The notes beneath the pieces are model-generated. The model searched no databases and was not told where the DNA came from. It was given only the letters and a program-made list of their open reading frames with translations. Both the position numbers and the translations under genes were made by a program. Below, piece by piece: positions 1 through 12,137 of a DNA stretch of 64,000 nucleotides. The first letter of the stretch is position 1; each line of letters starts with the position of its first letter. The stretch spans positions 39,296,625 through 39,360,624 of the forward strand of contig NC_089783.1 of NCBI RefSeq assembly GCF_040412425.1. The letters are read 5' to 3'. The DNA is from Macrobrachium rosenbergii (Eukaryota > Arthropoda > Malacostraca > Decapoda > Palaemonidae).

Positions 1-331
1 AAACTTGTATTTATACAGCATGCGAATGCTATGTAAAACTAAACAAATAATATAAAAAGGAAATAAGCATATACCTATTTTGTGAACTAGAAACTATTAA
101 CTAATGGCAATTACAAAATACATTATAATTCTAATGACCCGTATCTGAATGTTTACAGTTACAGTTTTAGTCCAAACATTGCCAAGGCAACTAATAATAA
201 TATATTCTTTTCTAGTTTTTCTACTTTTTCATACTTTTTAAAATGCAAAGCACTTACCCGACTGTTATAACTAACTTTTTAATGACAAACTCTACCGGAA
301 TTTTAAAGTCTATGTGCTTCCAAAGTTAGTT

Positions 332-332
<1 letters not shown>

Positions 333-402
<70 letters not shown>
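333..402. repeat. (GA)n microsatellite
   Basis: Uninterrupted GA dinucleotide run of about 70 bp. Open frames reading RERERE or its reverse come only from this tract. Confidence 0.97.
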
Positions 403-405
<3 letters not shown>

Positions 406-453
406 TTCTATTTATCGCGGTTTCCATGTAACACTAAAGAAGAAATATGGTAG

Positions 454-675
<222 letters not shown>

Positions 676-1191
676 TTTCCTGTATCCAAACATGTTTACG
701 TAACAAACATCCCATCCTTCCTCTGCCTTCATTTAGCAACTTTCACTTAAGTTAACCCAAACCCCTTTGTGCGCTGCACCTTTTCCCTTACCATCTTCTT
801 GTACAGTGTATTACGATGTGGGAAATTCATGTCTGTTTTCGTTCCTCTCACTTATTTTATATCTATTCATCTTCCATTGTTACGGAGAGTCACATTACTG
901 TCCATCTTTTGCCAAATGTTCTTTCGCCCCTCTCCATTATTGTTTTAGGGGAAGGAAATACGTCTTCCTAAGACTGTGGTGTTGTCTTCGTATCTCTCTG
1001 GGAAACAAGCGCTGGAGAGGAAAGACAGTGCATTAAATCACTCAATATTAAATCCCTCTGTCAGTCCACATTTACTGCTTGTTAAGACCAACAGAAATTA
1101 AACGGATAACTGGTTATGACTTCACAGCTTTCTGTTTATTTCCCTTTCTTTATTATCTTCATTCACCTCCACAGTGAATCCAGTCCCTGAT

Positions 1192-3225
1192 AGGCAATGG
1201 TGGAAGGAAGAAGGTACCGTAGGCAGCGATTGAAGGAAGAAGGTACCGTAGGCAGCGACTGAAGGAAGAAGGTACCGCAGACAGTGGTTGAAGGAAGAAG
1301 GTACCACAGACAGTGGTTGAAGGGAGAAGGTACAGTAGACAGTGGTGGAAGGAAGAAGGTACCGTAGGCAGCGATTGAAGGAAGAAGGTACCGTAGGCAG
1401 CGACTGAAGGAAGAAGGTACCGCAGACAGTGGTTGAAGGAAGAAGGTACCACAGACAGTGGTTGAAGGGAGAAGGTACAGTAGACAGTGGTGGAAGGAAG
1501 AAGGTACCGTAGGCAGCGACTGAAGGAAGAAGGTACCGCAGACAGTGGTTGAAGGAAGAAGGTACCACAGACAGTGGTTGAAGGGAGAAGGTACAGTAGA
1601 CAGTGGTGGAAGGAAGAAGGTACCGTAGGCAGCGACTGAAGGAAGAAGGTACCGCAGACAGTGGTTGAAGGAAGAAGGTACCACAGACAGTGGTTGAAGG
1701 GAGAAGGTTAGACAGTGGTGGAAGGAAGAAGGTACCGTGGCAGCGATTGAAGGAAGAAGGTACCGTAGGCAGCGACTGAAGGAAGAAGGTACCGTTGACA
1801 GTGGTTGAAGGAAGAAGGTACCACAGACAGTGGTTGAAGGGAGAAGGTACAGTAGACAGTGGTGGAAGGAAGAAGGTACCGTAGGCAGCGACTGAAGGAA
1901 GAAGGTACCGCAGACAGTGGTTGAAGGAAGAAGGTACCACAGACAGTGGTTGAAGGGAGAAGGTACAGTAGACAGTGGTGGAAGGAAGAAGGTACCGTAG
2001 GCAGCGACTGAAGGAAGAAGGTACCATAGAGACAGTGGTTGAAGGAAGAAGGTACCAGACAGTGGTTGAAGGGAGAAGGTACAGTAGACAGTGGTGGAAG
2101 GAAGAAGGTACCGTAGGGCAGCGATTGAAGGAAGAAGGTACCGTAGGCAGCGACTGAAGGAAGAAGGTACCGCAGACAGTGGTTGAAGGAAGAAGGTACC
2201 ACAGACAGTGGTTGAAGGGAGAAGGTACAGTAGACAGTGGTGGAAGGAAGAAGGTACCGTAGGCAGCGACTGAAGGAAGAAGGTACCGCAGACAGTGGTT
2301 GAAGGAAGAAGGTACCACAGACAGTGGTTGAAGGGAGAAGGTACAGTAGACAGTGGTGGAAGGAAGAAGGTACCGTGAGGCAGCTATTGAAGGAAGAAGG
2401 TACCGTAGGCAGCGACTGAAGGAAGAAGGTACCGCAGACAGTGGTTGAAGGAAGAAGGTACCACAGACAGTGGTTGAAGGGAGAAGGTACAGTAGACAGT
2501 GGTGGAAGGAAGAAGGTACCGTAGGCAGCGACTGAAGCAAGAAGGTACCGTAGATAGTGGTAGACGGAAGGCACCGCAGGCAGCGATTGAAGGAAGAAGG
2601 TAACGTAGGCAGCGAATGAAGAAAGAAGGTACCGTTGACAGTGGTAGAAGGAAGAAGGTACCGTAGGCAGCGACTGAAGGAAGAAGGTACCGTTGACAGC
2701 TATTGAAGGAAGAAGGTACCGTAGGCAGCGACTGAAGGAAGAATGTTCCGTTGACACCTATTAAAGGAAGAAGGTACCGTAGGCAGCGATTGAAGGAAGA
2801 AGGTACCATAGACAGTGGCAGACGGAAGGTACCGTAGACAGCGATTGAAGGAAGAAGGTACCGTAGACAGTGGTGGAAGGAAGAAGGTACCGTAGGCAGC
2901 GACTGAAGGAAGAAGGTACCATAGACAGTGGTGGACGGAAGGTACGTAGACAGAGACTGAAGGAAGAGGGTACCGTAGACAGCTATTGAAGGAAGGAGGT
3001 ACCGTAGGCAGCGATTGAAGGATGAAGGTACCGTAGACAGCTATTGAAGGAAGAAGGTACCGTAGGCAGCGACTGAAGGAAGAAGGTACCGTAGACAGCG
3101 GTGGAAGGAAGAAGGTTCCGTAAGCAGCGATTGAAGGAAGAAGGTACCGTAGGCAGCGACTGAAGGAAGAAGGTACCGCAGACAGCGATTGCAGGAAGAA
3201 GGTACCGTAGACAGTGACAGACAGA
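1192..3225. repeat. 29-bp minisatellite array with higher-order structure
   Basis: About 70 tandem copies of a 29-bp unit, each carrying GAAGAAGGTACC (a KpnI GGTACC site) followed by variable GTAGGCAGCGA or CAGACAGTGGT cores. Start-to-start spacing is exactly 29 bp at 1211, 1240 and 1269. Between about 1190 and 2530 four or five variant monomers recur in fixed order (GCGATT, GCGACT, CGCAGACAGTGG, CACAGACAGTGG, then GGGAGAAGGTACAGTAGACAG), giving a 116- or 145-bp higher-order unit. The part beyond about 2530 is less ordered. The monomer has no stops on the minus strand, so minus-strand frames of 472, 349 and 173 codons appear, all with 29-residue periodicity (LRYLLPSIAAYG type). They are a by-product of the repeat and not evidence of a gene. 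Confidence 0.95.
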
Positions 3226-3898
3226 CGAAGAGGAAGGTAACAATAGCAAAAACTAATCGGTGAGATGTACCTTCAATTACTGATGCTTTAAGCATTTAAT
3301 ATTAAAAATGATTCACCTCCCGGCATCTTTTAAGATGTTCCTATGTTAAGCATGACGCGAAGATTTTGATGGAGTAAATTTGCAGGTTTCAAGCGCTTAA
3401 TATCTTCGGTAATCTGAGACCGGCTCTTAAACCTGATAGACTCAAGCTCTGATAGGTTTTACGCTCATGTAGCTAGCTAGTTCATTAATTACCGTTTTGT
3501 GATCCTTTCGCGAAGAGTGGTGACATTTTCGCCTTTTGGTTCTTTGGCAAGAATGAAGTTTTGTTTTACAGGTATATCCTACATTTTTCGCAAGATAAGA
3601 TATTAGAAACTTTTATGTTTTTCAGAACCCAAATACTTTAATAGCTGTGGCCAGCAGGGTTACTGTAAGTTTTAAATCTAACTAAGAGGAAAACATCAAT
3701 GGTCTGAATAAATACAGTGCCTTTTTCCGTAGTTTCGCAATTTTCAATATATATGTCAAGGAAGCTTCGCCTATGTATTTCTTCGTGCGCACTGGTGTCA
3801 ATATAATATTTCAGGAATAGAAAAACGAATTAAATGGATGCAGGTAACCATAATCATTATGTAACCCGTTTTGATGGTTCCGACAAAGAATAAACAGT
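3226..3898. other. Unannotated AT-rich spacer
   Basis: The stretch between the minisatellite and the first HLE copy is single-copy in appearance. No open frame above about 60 codons, no tRNA boxes and no inverted repeat were seen. Confidence 0.5.
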
Positions 3899-4238
3899 TT
3901 TAATTTTCTGTAAAAGAAAACTATTGTGCCGGCTTTGTCTGTCCGTCCGCACTTTATTCTGTCCGCACCTTTTCTATCCGCCTCAGATCTTAAAAACTAT
4001 TGAGGCTAGAGGGCTGCAAATTGGTATGTTGATCATCCACCCTCCAATCATCAAACATGCCAAATTGCAGCCCTTTAGCCTCAGTAGCTTTTTTTTAAAA
4101 TTTTATTTAAGGTTAAAGTTAGCCATAATCGTGCTTCTGGCAACGATATAGGATATGCCACAACCGGGCCGTGGTTAAAGTTTCATGGGCCGCGGCTCAT
4201 ACAGCACTTAAACCGAGACCACCGAAAGATAGATCTGT
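3899..4238 (+). mobile_element. HLE copy 1 (Helentron-like non-autonomous element), 3'-truncated
   Basis: Begins with TTTTCTGTAAAAGAAAACTA, carries the central palindrome with CTGAGGCTAGAGGGCTGC and its reverse complement, and then the conserved GTTAAAGTTAGCC and GGGCCGCGGCTCATACAGC blocks. The match stops just after AGATAGATCTGT, so the 3' inverted repeat and terminal hairpin are missing. Another dispersed repeat and an AAT microsatellite follow directly. The 75-codon frame inside is a repeat shadow. Confidence 0.9.
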
Positions 4239-4286
4239 CTGCGTGCTTGTTCCACGTGAATAGGTTTCACTACCGAAAAATAATAA

Positions 4287-4341
<55 letters not shown>
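4239..4341 (-). repeat. Fragment of trinucleotide-headed dispersed repeat plus (AAT)n
   Basis: TGCTTGTTCCACGTGAATAGG matches, in reverse orientation, the segment next to the trinucleotide array in the fuller copies near 37.4 kb and 54.1 kb. As in those copies, an AAT/ATT run (about 4281-4341) lies next to it. It begins exactly where HLE copy 1 breaks off, which suggests insertion into or recombination with that copy. Confidence 0.6.
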
Positions 4342-5120
4342 TCACAATGTTTTAAAATACATAAGAGACCCAACATAAACTAAGTGAACAGACATACTGG
4401 TTAAATATTCCCACAGTGATGATTAAGTATTAATTATTATAGAGCTAACACGTAAATCTAGTTAAAGATGCACTGTTTGGCATCTCGTGCCCAAATAAGT
4501 AAATGATCTAATAAGAAATTTACTGCCTGATTCGATGAAAAAGCAACTTATTCATAATTGAACTTACGAAAACTATTCTGAGTCAGCGTACAAAATAAAA
4601 AAGTAAACGAAAAATAAAGGATGAAATTATTATTATGTCCTAGAATATGAACTGGTTTTATCCAGAATTGTATATAAAACCAAAAATGAAAGTAAACATA
4701 TATAAATATACATAAAGTATAGTACTTTAATAAGAACATAACTCCAAAAAATTAAGCAGAAAAGGAAAAGTAACTAAAACGAATCCTGTAACGTATATGA
4801 TGAATATGTAGTCACAAAAACAATTCATAGGAATTCATAGGAAATGGGAGTTAAAGAGGCAAACCACTGGAAAGAAAATTGAATTTTGGTATGTAGTCGA
4901 AATAATTAGATTCCTCTAATACCAGTGAGAGGGGTAATTCCTCTTGGCTGTGCGTATAGATGGGCTCTGCCAATCAATTGGAAAATAGGAGTTTAGGCCT
5001 CACTGACTTGTAATCAGAAAACTCGGAAAAAACCAATGCCACGATCCTAGAAATTTCTCACTTTTCCTCCATGTTTTGAAGCCACAGAGGTTAAATACAA
5101 TAAAAAAAAATTTTTTTTTT

Positions 5121-5275
5121 TATGTTGTGATTGTTAATATCTTGCGTTTGTTATTATGATTTTTATTATTATTTCTGACGACCAATGGTGTTTAAAAAGG
5201 CTTTTCATATCCTTTATTATCGCCTTAATTTAGCAAGAGAATACTAATGCGAAATTAGTCTTCATGGAATGGATC
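5121..5275 (+). repeat. Left member of ~150-bp direct repeat flanking HLE copy 2
   Basis: TATGTTGTGATTGTTAATAT and the following ~150 bp align, with roughly 20-25% divergence and small indels, to 5661-5808. Both members share TTTAAAA near the middle, CATATCC, and the AACTAATG / TACTAATG region. They lie immediately on each side of HLE copy 2. Confidence 0.8.
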
Positions 5276-5284
5276 CAGTTTTTG

Positions 5285-5660
5285 GTTTTCTGTAAAAGAA
5301 AGCTGTTGTGCTGGCTTTGTCTGTCCGTCCGCCCTCAGATCTCATAAACTACTGAGGCTAGAGGGCTGCAAATTGGTATGTTGAGCATCCACCCTCCAGT
5401 CATCAAACATACCAAATTGCAGCCCTCTAGCCTCAGTAATTTTTATTTTTATTGAAGGTTAAAGTTAGCCATAATCGTGTTTCTGGCAACGATATAGGAC
5501 AGGCCACCACCGAGCCGTGGTTAAAGTTTCACGAGCCGCGGCTCATTAAGCATTGTACCGAACCCACCGAAAGATAGATCTATTTTCGGTAGCCTTGATT
5601 ATACGCTGTACAGAAAACTCGATTGCGCTGAAGAATCCTCGCCAAATTTTTTACTTGTTC
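5285..5660 (+). mobile_element. HLE copy 2, near full length
   Basis: Starts TTTTCTGTAAAAG and contains the central palindrome, the CCACCGAAAG / TTTTCGGT hairpin (right arm mutated), CAGAAAACTCGATTGCG and a worn terminal hairpin, and ends TTTTACTTG followed by TT. Compared with other copies a short stretch (CACTTTTTCTGTCCG) is deleted near the 5' side. Confidence 0.92.
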
Positions 5661-5808
5661 CATGTTGTGATTGTTGATATCTCGTGCCTATCATGATGAT
5701 ATTATTACGTCTGACGAACAATGTTATTTAAAAGTCATTTCATATCCCTTATATTCACCTCAGTTAAAAAAAAAAAAGCAAACTAATGTAGAGTTAGTAT
5801 TCACGGAT
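5661..5808 (+). repeat. Right member of ~150-bp direct repeat flanking HLE copy 2
   Basis: CATGTTGTGATTGTTGATAT onward is the partner of 5121-5275. Similarity begins right at the 3' end of HLE copy 2, so the transposon sits precisely between two diverged duplicates. Confidence 0.8.
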
Positions 5809-6153
5809 AGCATAAAAAAAGGACAAATATAATCTGAAATACCCTAATAACTCACAGACCTTTCTTCAAAAGTATGAAGAAGCTATTAAGCATTCATTTG
5901 AAAGAGAAATCTAAAACGATGTTTATTCATTAACATAGGAACGCAGTAACTAAAAAAGAGACTTTAGCCGACTGAAAGGAATACAAAAATTACAAGTCCT
6001 GGAAAAAAAAAACATCAAGTTAAGTGGGCGGCAGAGGGAAATGACAAGATCAATTATTATGAATCTCGTCGCAAACAATGAAGTTGCACAAATATTAAAT
6101 AAAAAATACATAAGCACTCAGCCTTAATTTTCTACCGATAAAAGAATGATTTG

Positions 6154-6483
<330 letters not shown>

Positions 6484-6489
6484 TGTCCA

Positions 6490-6532
6490 GCCCTATGAGA
6501 ACTGGTAGTCAGCTCAGTGGTCTGGTTAAATA
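6490..6532 (+). mobile_element. 3'-end fragment of the 13.4-kb-type SINE
   Basis: CCCTATGAGAACTGGTAGTC followed by AGCTCAGTGGTCTGGTTAAA matches the 3' end of the SINE at 13371-13641 read on its own strand. Only ~40 bp remain, and the fragment abuts a long AT microsatellite. Confidence 0.65.
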
Positions 6533-7039
6533 ATTTTAATAATAATAACATATATACATCAACTGAAGCTTCATAATATCTCTCGTGTAAAAAGTGACGC
6601 CACTATAACAAAATTTCCCCCATCCCGTTCGGCTCGAAGAGAACTTTAACAGAAATGATCAGCGGTAAAAGGCGCTGAATGTATTTCAGTCACGCCTTCC
6701 CTTCTTGTCTTCTCCGGTTATGTGACATCCTCAGAGGCGCTGCTGATCCTTTGCTTCCAGGCGTTTGGTCTTATGAAAAAGATTAAAAAAAAAAACTTTT
6801 TCCTTGCTCATACATAAAGTTCATGGAACACGGGAAGAATAATTCTTAAGAGTTGTTTGGAGAGGCACCTCTCTGTCTGTCTGTCTGTCTGTCTCGTAAA
6901 ACACACAGCCATGTATAGTTATGAACATATGTATGCGTTAACGTAATATTTTCTTGACGGATTGGAAATTTATACACATAACTGTATCCATAACAAAATT
7001 AACTTCCAGTATATTAAAACAAACACACACGTATATTAC

Positions 7040-7043
7040 ATAC

Positions 7044-7135
<92 letters not shown>
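7040..7135. repeat. (AT)n-(GT)n microsatellite
   Basis: About 85 bp of AT followed by a 12-bp TG run. Confidence 0.97.
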
Positions 7136-8550
7136 TTCAAAATTTTGCTAAACTCCCAAAAAAAGGCATAAAAGCAGATAGAGAGCATAGCATAACCGCT
7201 CGAATTGAAATGAAATAGGGCCACAGACATTCAGCAACTTATTAAAACTGACAAACATATGCAAATGTAAACATGTTTATGATCAACATATGTGTTATGT
7301 TGAAGTGTGACCGTATCAATCAAATTACTGGGAAACATCAGGTAAGAATTAGCGCGCCATCTATCCCACATGTCCAAAACCCATCGAAGCATTATTGCAT
7401 AATAAAATGGAAGTCCAATTTACTAGAGAACGAACGGCAATGCTAAATTGTATTGGGTCACGCACTTACGTATGCGAGGGTTATATGTGCGCCAACGTAA
7501 TACGAATTCCGTTATTGTGGACGTGTGATGTACGATTGTTCCCGCGCTTTGTTGTGGAACGTATTTGGAAATACGTATATGAGCGTATTTGCTCCATAAC
7601 TAAATATAGAGCTGATTGCTAGAATTGTATATCATGAATGTAAACAAGCAAATTAGCACGTAATGTAGAGCCTTATTGCCGTAATTCTGTGCACTCTCAT
7701 CATTGGCATTTTATTAAAGTCCGAATTAAATGAAAACAGCGCCGCTAACGTCAATTGAATTAATATTCTACGCAAATTCCTCCGTGCTGGAATTTTGTGA
7801 AAGTGCCTGAATTCATTATATTGCTGGGTATTACATAAAATCCATTATGGGCGGATATTATGTAAGATCATTTTTTACAGAATGAGAATATATTTAAACC
7901 TTCAATTACGATGGTTAATCCGGGATTTGATATGAAGGGGTTCAAAAGGGATTTCAATGGTTAAGAGAAACTATTTTAGTTTTTTTATCCTTGACTGGGG
8001 AGAGGCCGCGGTAGCCACACTGTAACTAGCGAAATCGCCATCTGCCGTCAGTTTATGAAAGTCCTGCACAGATACAAGATTATCTAAGCTTAATTCACAG
8101 AGTTTTTAATAAGACATAAAGTATCAGCTACATTAGGGCATCCGAGTTGAAGAATTATCATGAAAGGCGCAGTCATTTCCTCTTTTAGAAACACCACCAT
8201 CGCCTCCAACGCTCAAAGAGCAAAGGGCCTCTTAGAAATTCCCCTGATCTTTTCTTTCCTGTATTTTATCTTTTACAGATGTGCAAATGTAAATAAAAAT
8301 GCAGCCGCAGCATATAAAGTTACTGACCATCACATGCAAGCTAATATGAAGATCAAAAATTATGGTCATATTGAAGAGGCTAAGAAGAAGGAACAGACGT
8401 ATCAGAAATTCAATCTTTAGTTGATAAAGTTTGAAATCAAACTGGCCTCACTGATCCGAAATGGAACTCATACCTGGAAAAAAAAGCTAGCAATATCAGT
8501 GGCTGACAATCCATTACCTTAATGTATCCGAGGGTGATAAAAAAAAAAAA
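7136..8550. other. Apparently unique AT-rich sequence, 1.4 kb
   Basis: The longest frames are 75 codons (7395-7622) and 86 codons (8160-8420), both on the plus strand and with no recognisable motif. A textbook pyrimidine tract ending in TTTTACAG lies at about 8250-8278 inside the second frame. No repeat family was recognised. Confidence 0.5.
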
Positions 8551-8927
8551 ACTTCGGCGCAATCGAGTTTTCTGTACAGCCGCTACAACGTATAATCAGT
8601 GCCACCGAAAATAGATCCATCTTTCGGTGGGGTCGGTATAATGCTGCATGAGCCGTGGCCCACGAAACTTTAACCACGGTTTGGTGGTGGCCTGTCCTAT
8701 ATAGTTGCCAGAAGCACGATTTTGGCTAAATTTAACCTTACATAAAATAAAAACTACTGAGGCTAGAGGGCTGCAATTTGGTATGTTTGATGATTGGAGG
8801 GTGGATGATCAACATACCAATTTGCAGGCCTCTAGCCTCAGTGATTTTTAAGATCTGAGGGCGCACAGAAAAAGTGCGGACGGACAGACAAAGCCGGCAC
8901 AATGGTTTTCTTTTACAGAAAACTAAA
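8551..8927 (-). mobile_element. HLE copy 3, reverse orientation, lacking its extreme 3' end
   Basis: Read on the minus strand it starts AGTTTTCTGTAAAAG and runs through the central palindrome and the CCACCGAAAGATGG / TTTTCGGTGG hairpin to CAGAAAACTCGATTGCGCCG. The last arm of the terminal hairpin and the ACTTG end are replaced by an A-run. The 67-codon minus-strand frame (LCRLCLSVRTFSVRPQILK type) recurs in several copies and belongs to the repeat. Confidence 0.92.
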
Positions 8928-9440
8928 AATATATAGTACATCGTAAAAGAAATGAGAAATGATCTCTTTTTTTATTCTTTCGCAGGAAACCCCCCCCCCT
9001 CCCAGGAGGGAACAGATATTTCTTTCCCTGTGACCCTTTAGCGTGAGGATGATTAACGATGACATATCAGCCCGTAATTTTGCTAGCCTCCGTCTAAGAT
9101 AAAAAAAAAAGTGTTGATGAATGACCAGCCACCTCGCTAAGAATCGGCAGATACAAGAACTTTTGCTATATATATTTATGAGTTTATTGAAAATCACGAA
9201 ATTTTCGACTGCCGTTGGCTGGATGATGTTGGTCTCGTTCCCTGTTAAATTACCCATTACTGGTATTTAGAACGAATCTGGTATAACAAATTTAGCCTCT
9301 TTGTCTGCCTGATAAGCAACATCTAACGTACCTGAAAAAGTTGAGTGTTTTCAATAACAAATTGATTGTGACCTGCGAACAAAGCATAAGCATAGTTACT
9401 GATGGACGATGCTTTTTAAGCATCCTCAAGATAATGATTT

Positions 9441-9736
<296 letters not shown>

Positions 9737-10007
9737 AGGAAATCATTCTATTGAGATCTTGTTGTTCCTTGTTAACATCGTCCAATCTTCTTTATAATGA
9801 ACATGCTTTACATATTTATTTTGTTTTAAAAAATATTTTTATATTTGTTCCTATACTTCCATGAAAAGCATAATATTCAACAGTGACGGAAGGTCGACAG
9901 TTTTTTTTTTTTTAAGATCCCGATTATTGATATATCCGTTTTCCTTTAAAACATCCCTTCATTCCTTTTGATATTTCATTTGTCGTCATAAAACGTTTGC
10001 AGTATTT

Positions 10008-10357
10008 TTAGTTTTCTGTAAAAGAAAACTATTGTGCCGGCTTTTTCTGTCGGCCCTCAGAGCTTAAAAACTACTGAGGCTAGAGGGCTGCAAATTGGTA
10101 TGTTGAGCATCCACCTTCCAACCATCAAACACACCAAATTGCAGCCCTCTAGCCTCAGTATTTTTTATTCTCTTTAAGTTTAAAGTTAGCCATAATCGTG
10201 CTTCTGGCAACCATCAGCCGTGGTTAAAGTTTCATGGGCATTACACCGAGACCACCGACAGATAAATCTATTTTCGGTGGCTTTTATTATACGCTGTAGC
10301 GGCTGTACAGAAAATCGATTGCGCCGGAGGAACTTCGGCGTATTTCTTACTTGTTTT
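10008..10357 (+). mobile_element. HLE copy 4, internally deleted
   Basis: Starts AGTTTTCTGTAAAAGAAAAC after TTTT and ends CTTCGGCGTATTTCTTACTTG before TTTT. It retains the central palindrome and the 3' inverted repeat. The 5' third is shortened, and the GGCCACCACCGGG and GGCTCATACAGCAT stretches are lost. Confidence 0.92.
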
Positions 10358-10905
10358 TTAACTTTCAATTATCTGTCTGTTTTGCAATGTTCGTGAAAAT
10401 GACATTTTTGTTTTTTTTTTTATTCAGAAAAGGATTTCACTCTCAAACGTCTATTAGATATACGGACTTTTCTGCATCTAACTCATACGATTTCTGATAA
10501 AAAAAAAAAAACAAAAACAAAAAAATGGTAACGCAATTTGTGAACCTCAGAGATTCGTAATAGATTTGTCTTTTTTGAGTGTGGCGACGAATTAGATGCA
10601 TTTTTGCTGTTGCATCGTGATAGAGGTAATTCAGTTTTGAGAATTTTTTTTACACTACTTAGCTTCAACTCTTTCTCAATTTAAGTTTCAGTACTTTAGA
10701 CCTTCGATATGTTAGATGGAAATAAAAGAAAATAATACTTGCCATTCCATAAACCACGCTGTCTACTTTTCGAGATGATGAGAAACATTACTGCTTACTG
10801 ATTCCAATTAGGGGCCGAAACTGTTCCCTTTTGAATGATATTTAAATTTTTCATTCCACTAATTTGTTATCATATTTTCATTATTAATTTAATTATGGAC
10901 TGGGT

Positions 10906-10911
<6 letters not shown>

Positions 10912-10985
<74 letters not shown>

Positions 10986-10998
10986 CATACATATACTG

Positions 10999-11068
<70 letters not shown>
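10912..11068. repeat. (AT)n microsatellite with a CATA core
   Basis: Two AT arrays flank a short palindromic ACATACATACATATACTGTA segment near 10981-11000. Confidence 0.97.
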
Positions 11069-11074
<6 letters not shown>

Positions 11075-11710
11075 ATGATAAAAATTAACATCATGAATCG
11101 TCTAAATATCATTCAAACGGGAACTGTAAATCATTTGATAAGGTATGGGTCCGTAATGGGAATCAGTAAACAGTAACGTTTCCCATAATCTCGAAAAGTA
11201 GACAGAATGGTGTATGGAATATTATATACTTAATCCCTTCAGCTACCGATCTGATTGATACATTTATCTATTTCTGTATATTTTTGTGAGGTTCACGTCA
11301 GCGAGAATGATATGAATACAGAGAAGAGAGAGTTCGTATTTTTCTCAGTCTTCGACACCGGATCCTGATATATAATCTCCTCCCTGTGAGCTTAACGTTA
11401 ATTGACTTTGTCCCTTTATTATGTAATCTACTTGCAAACGACCCCTTGCAATGTTATTTACTATCTGTTTCCGAGAAGATATTATCCGCATAAAATACAG
11501 ATAAGCAGTTAATTGTTTTGTGTTAATTGCCAGTTACATCACGATTCTTATCTTTAAATCTTATGTGTGAGTTAAAGTTATCATTAATCAAAACTGAGAT
11601 TTAACAGAGAAAGAGCAGAAAAATTAACAAGCTCATCTGTCTAAGCAGGAGGGTAAATATTTCAGATGAAGAGCATTTTCACAATCATAAATAAATTAAT
11701 CTAAATATAA

Positions 11711-12137
11711 AACCAATAAAAAATGAGCCTAAGTTTCTTCTGCGCAATCGAGTTTTCTATACAGCCGCTACAGCGTATAATCAAGACACCGAAAATAGAT
11801 CTATCTTTCTGTGGACTCGGTATAATGCTGTATGAGCCACGGCCCAAGAAACTTTAACCACAGCCAGGTGGTGGCCTATCATATATCGTTGCCAGAAGCA
11901 CGATTATGGCTAACTTTAACCTTAAAATAAAAACTGCTGAGGCTTGAGGGCTGCAATTTGGTATGTTGGATGACTGTAGGGTGGATGTTCAACATACCAA
12001 TTTGCAGCCCTCTAGCCTCAGGAGTTCTTAAGATCTGTTGGCGGACAGAAAAAGTGCGGAAAGAAAAAAGTGCGGACAGAAAAAATTGAGGACGGACAGA
12101 CAAAGCCATCTCAACAGTTTTCTTTTACAGAAAACTA
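11711..12137 (-). mobile_element. HLE copy 5, reverse, with expanded 5' part
   Basis: All blocks are recognisable on the minus strand. The 5' third carries an extra copy of the TTTTTTCTGTCCGCAC motif, making this one of the longest copies. It has GATGGCTTTGTC instead of CCGGCTTTGTC, the diagnostic of the second subfamily. Its 3' end is degenerate. Confidence 0.9.

Noticed and set aside
1122..2809. Long minus-strand frames (472, 349, 141 codons) with LPSSFNHC-type repeats, looking like a repetitive protein
   Set aside because: They coincide exactly with a 29-bp minisatellite whose unit lacks stops; several frames are open at once and all have the 29-residue period that a 29-bp repeat must give.
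8738..8941. Recurring conserved peptide LCRLCLSVRTFSVRPQILKTTEA in many minus- or plus-strand frames
   Set aside because: It recurs because the HLE repeat recurs. Copies carry indels and stops, start codons lie in the flank, and no copy has a frame beyond ~90 codons, so selection on a protein is not indicated.
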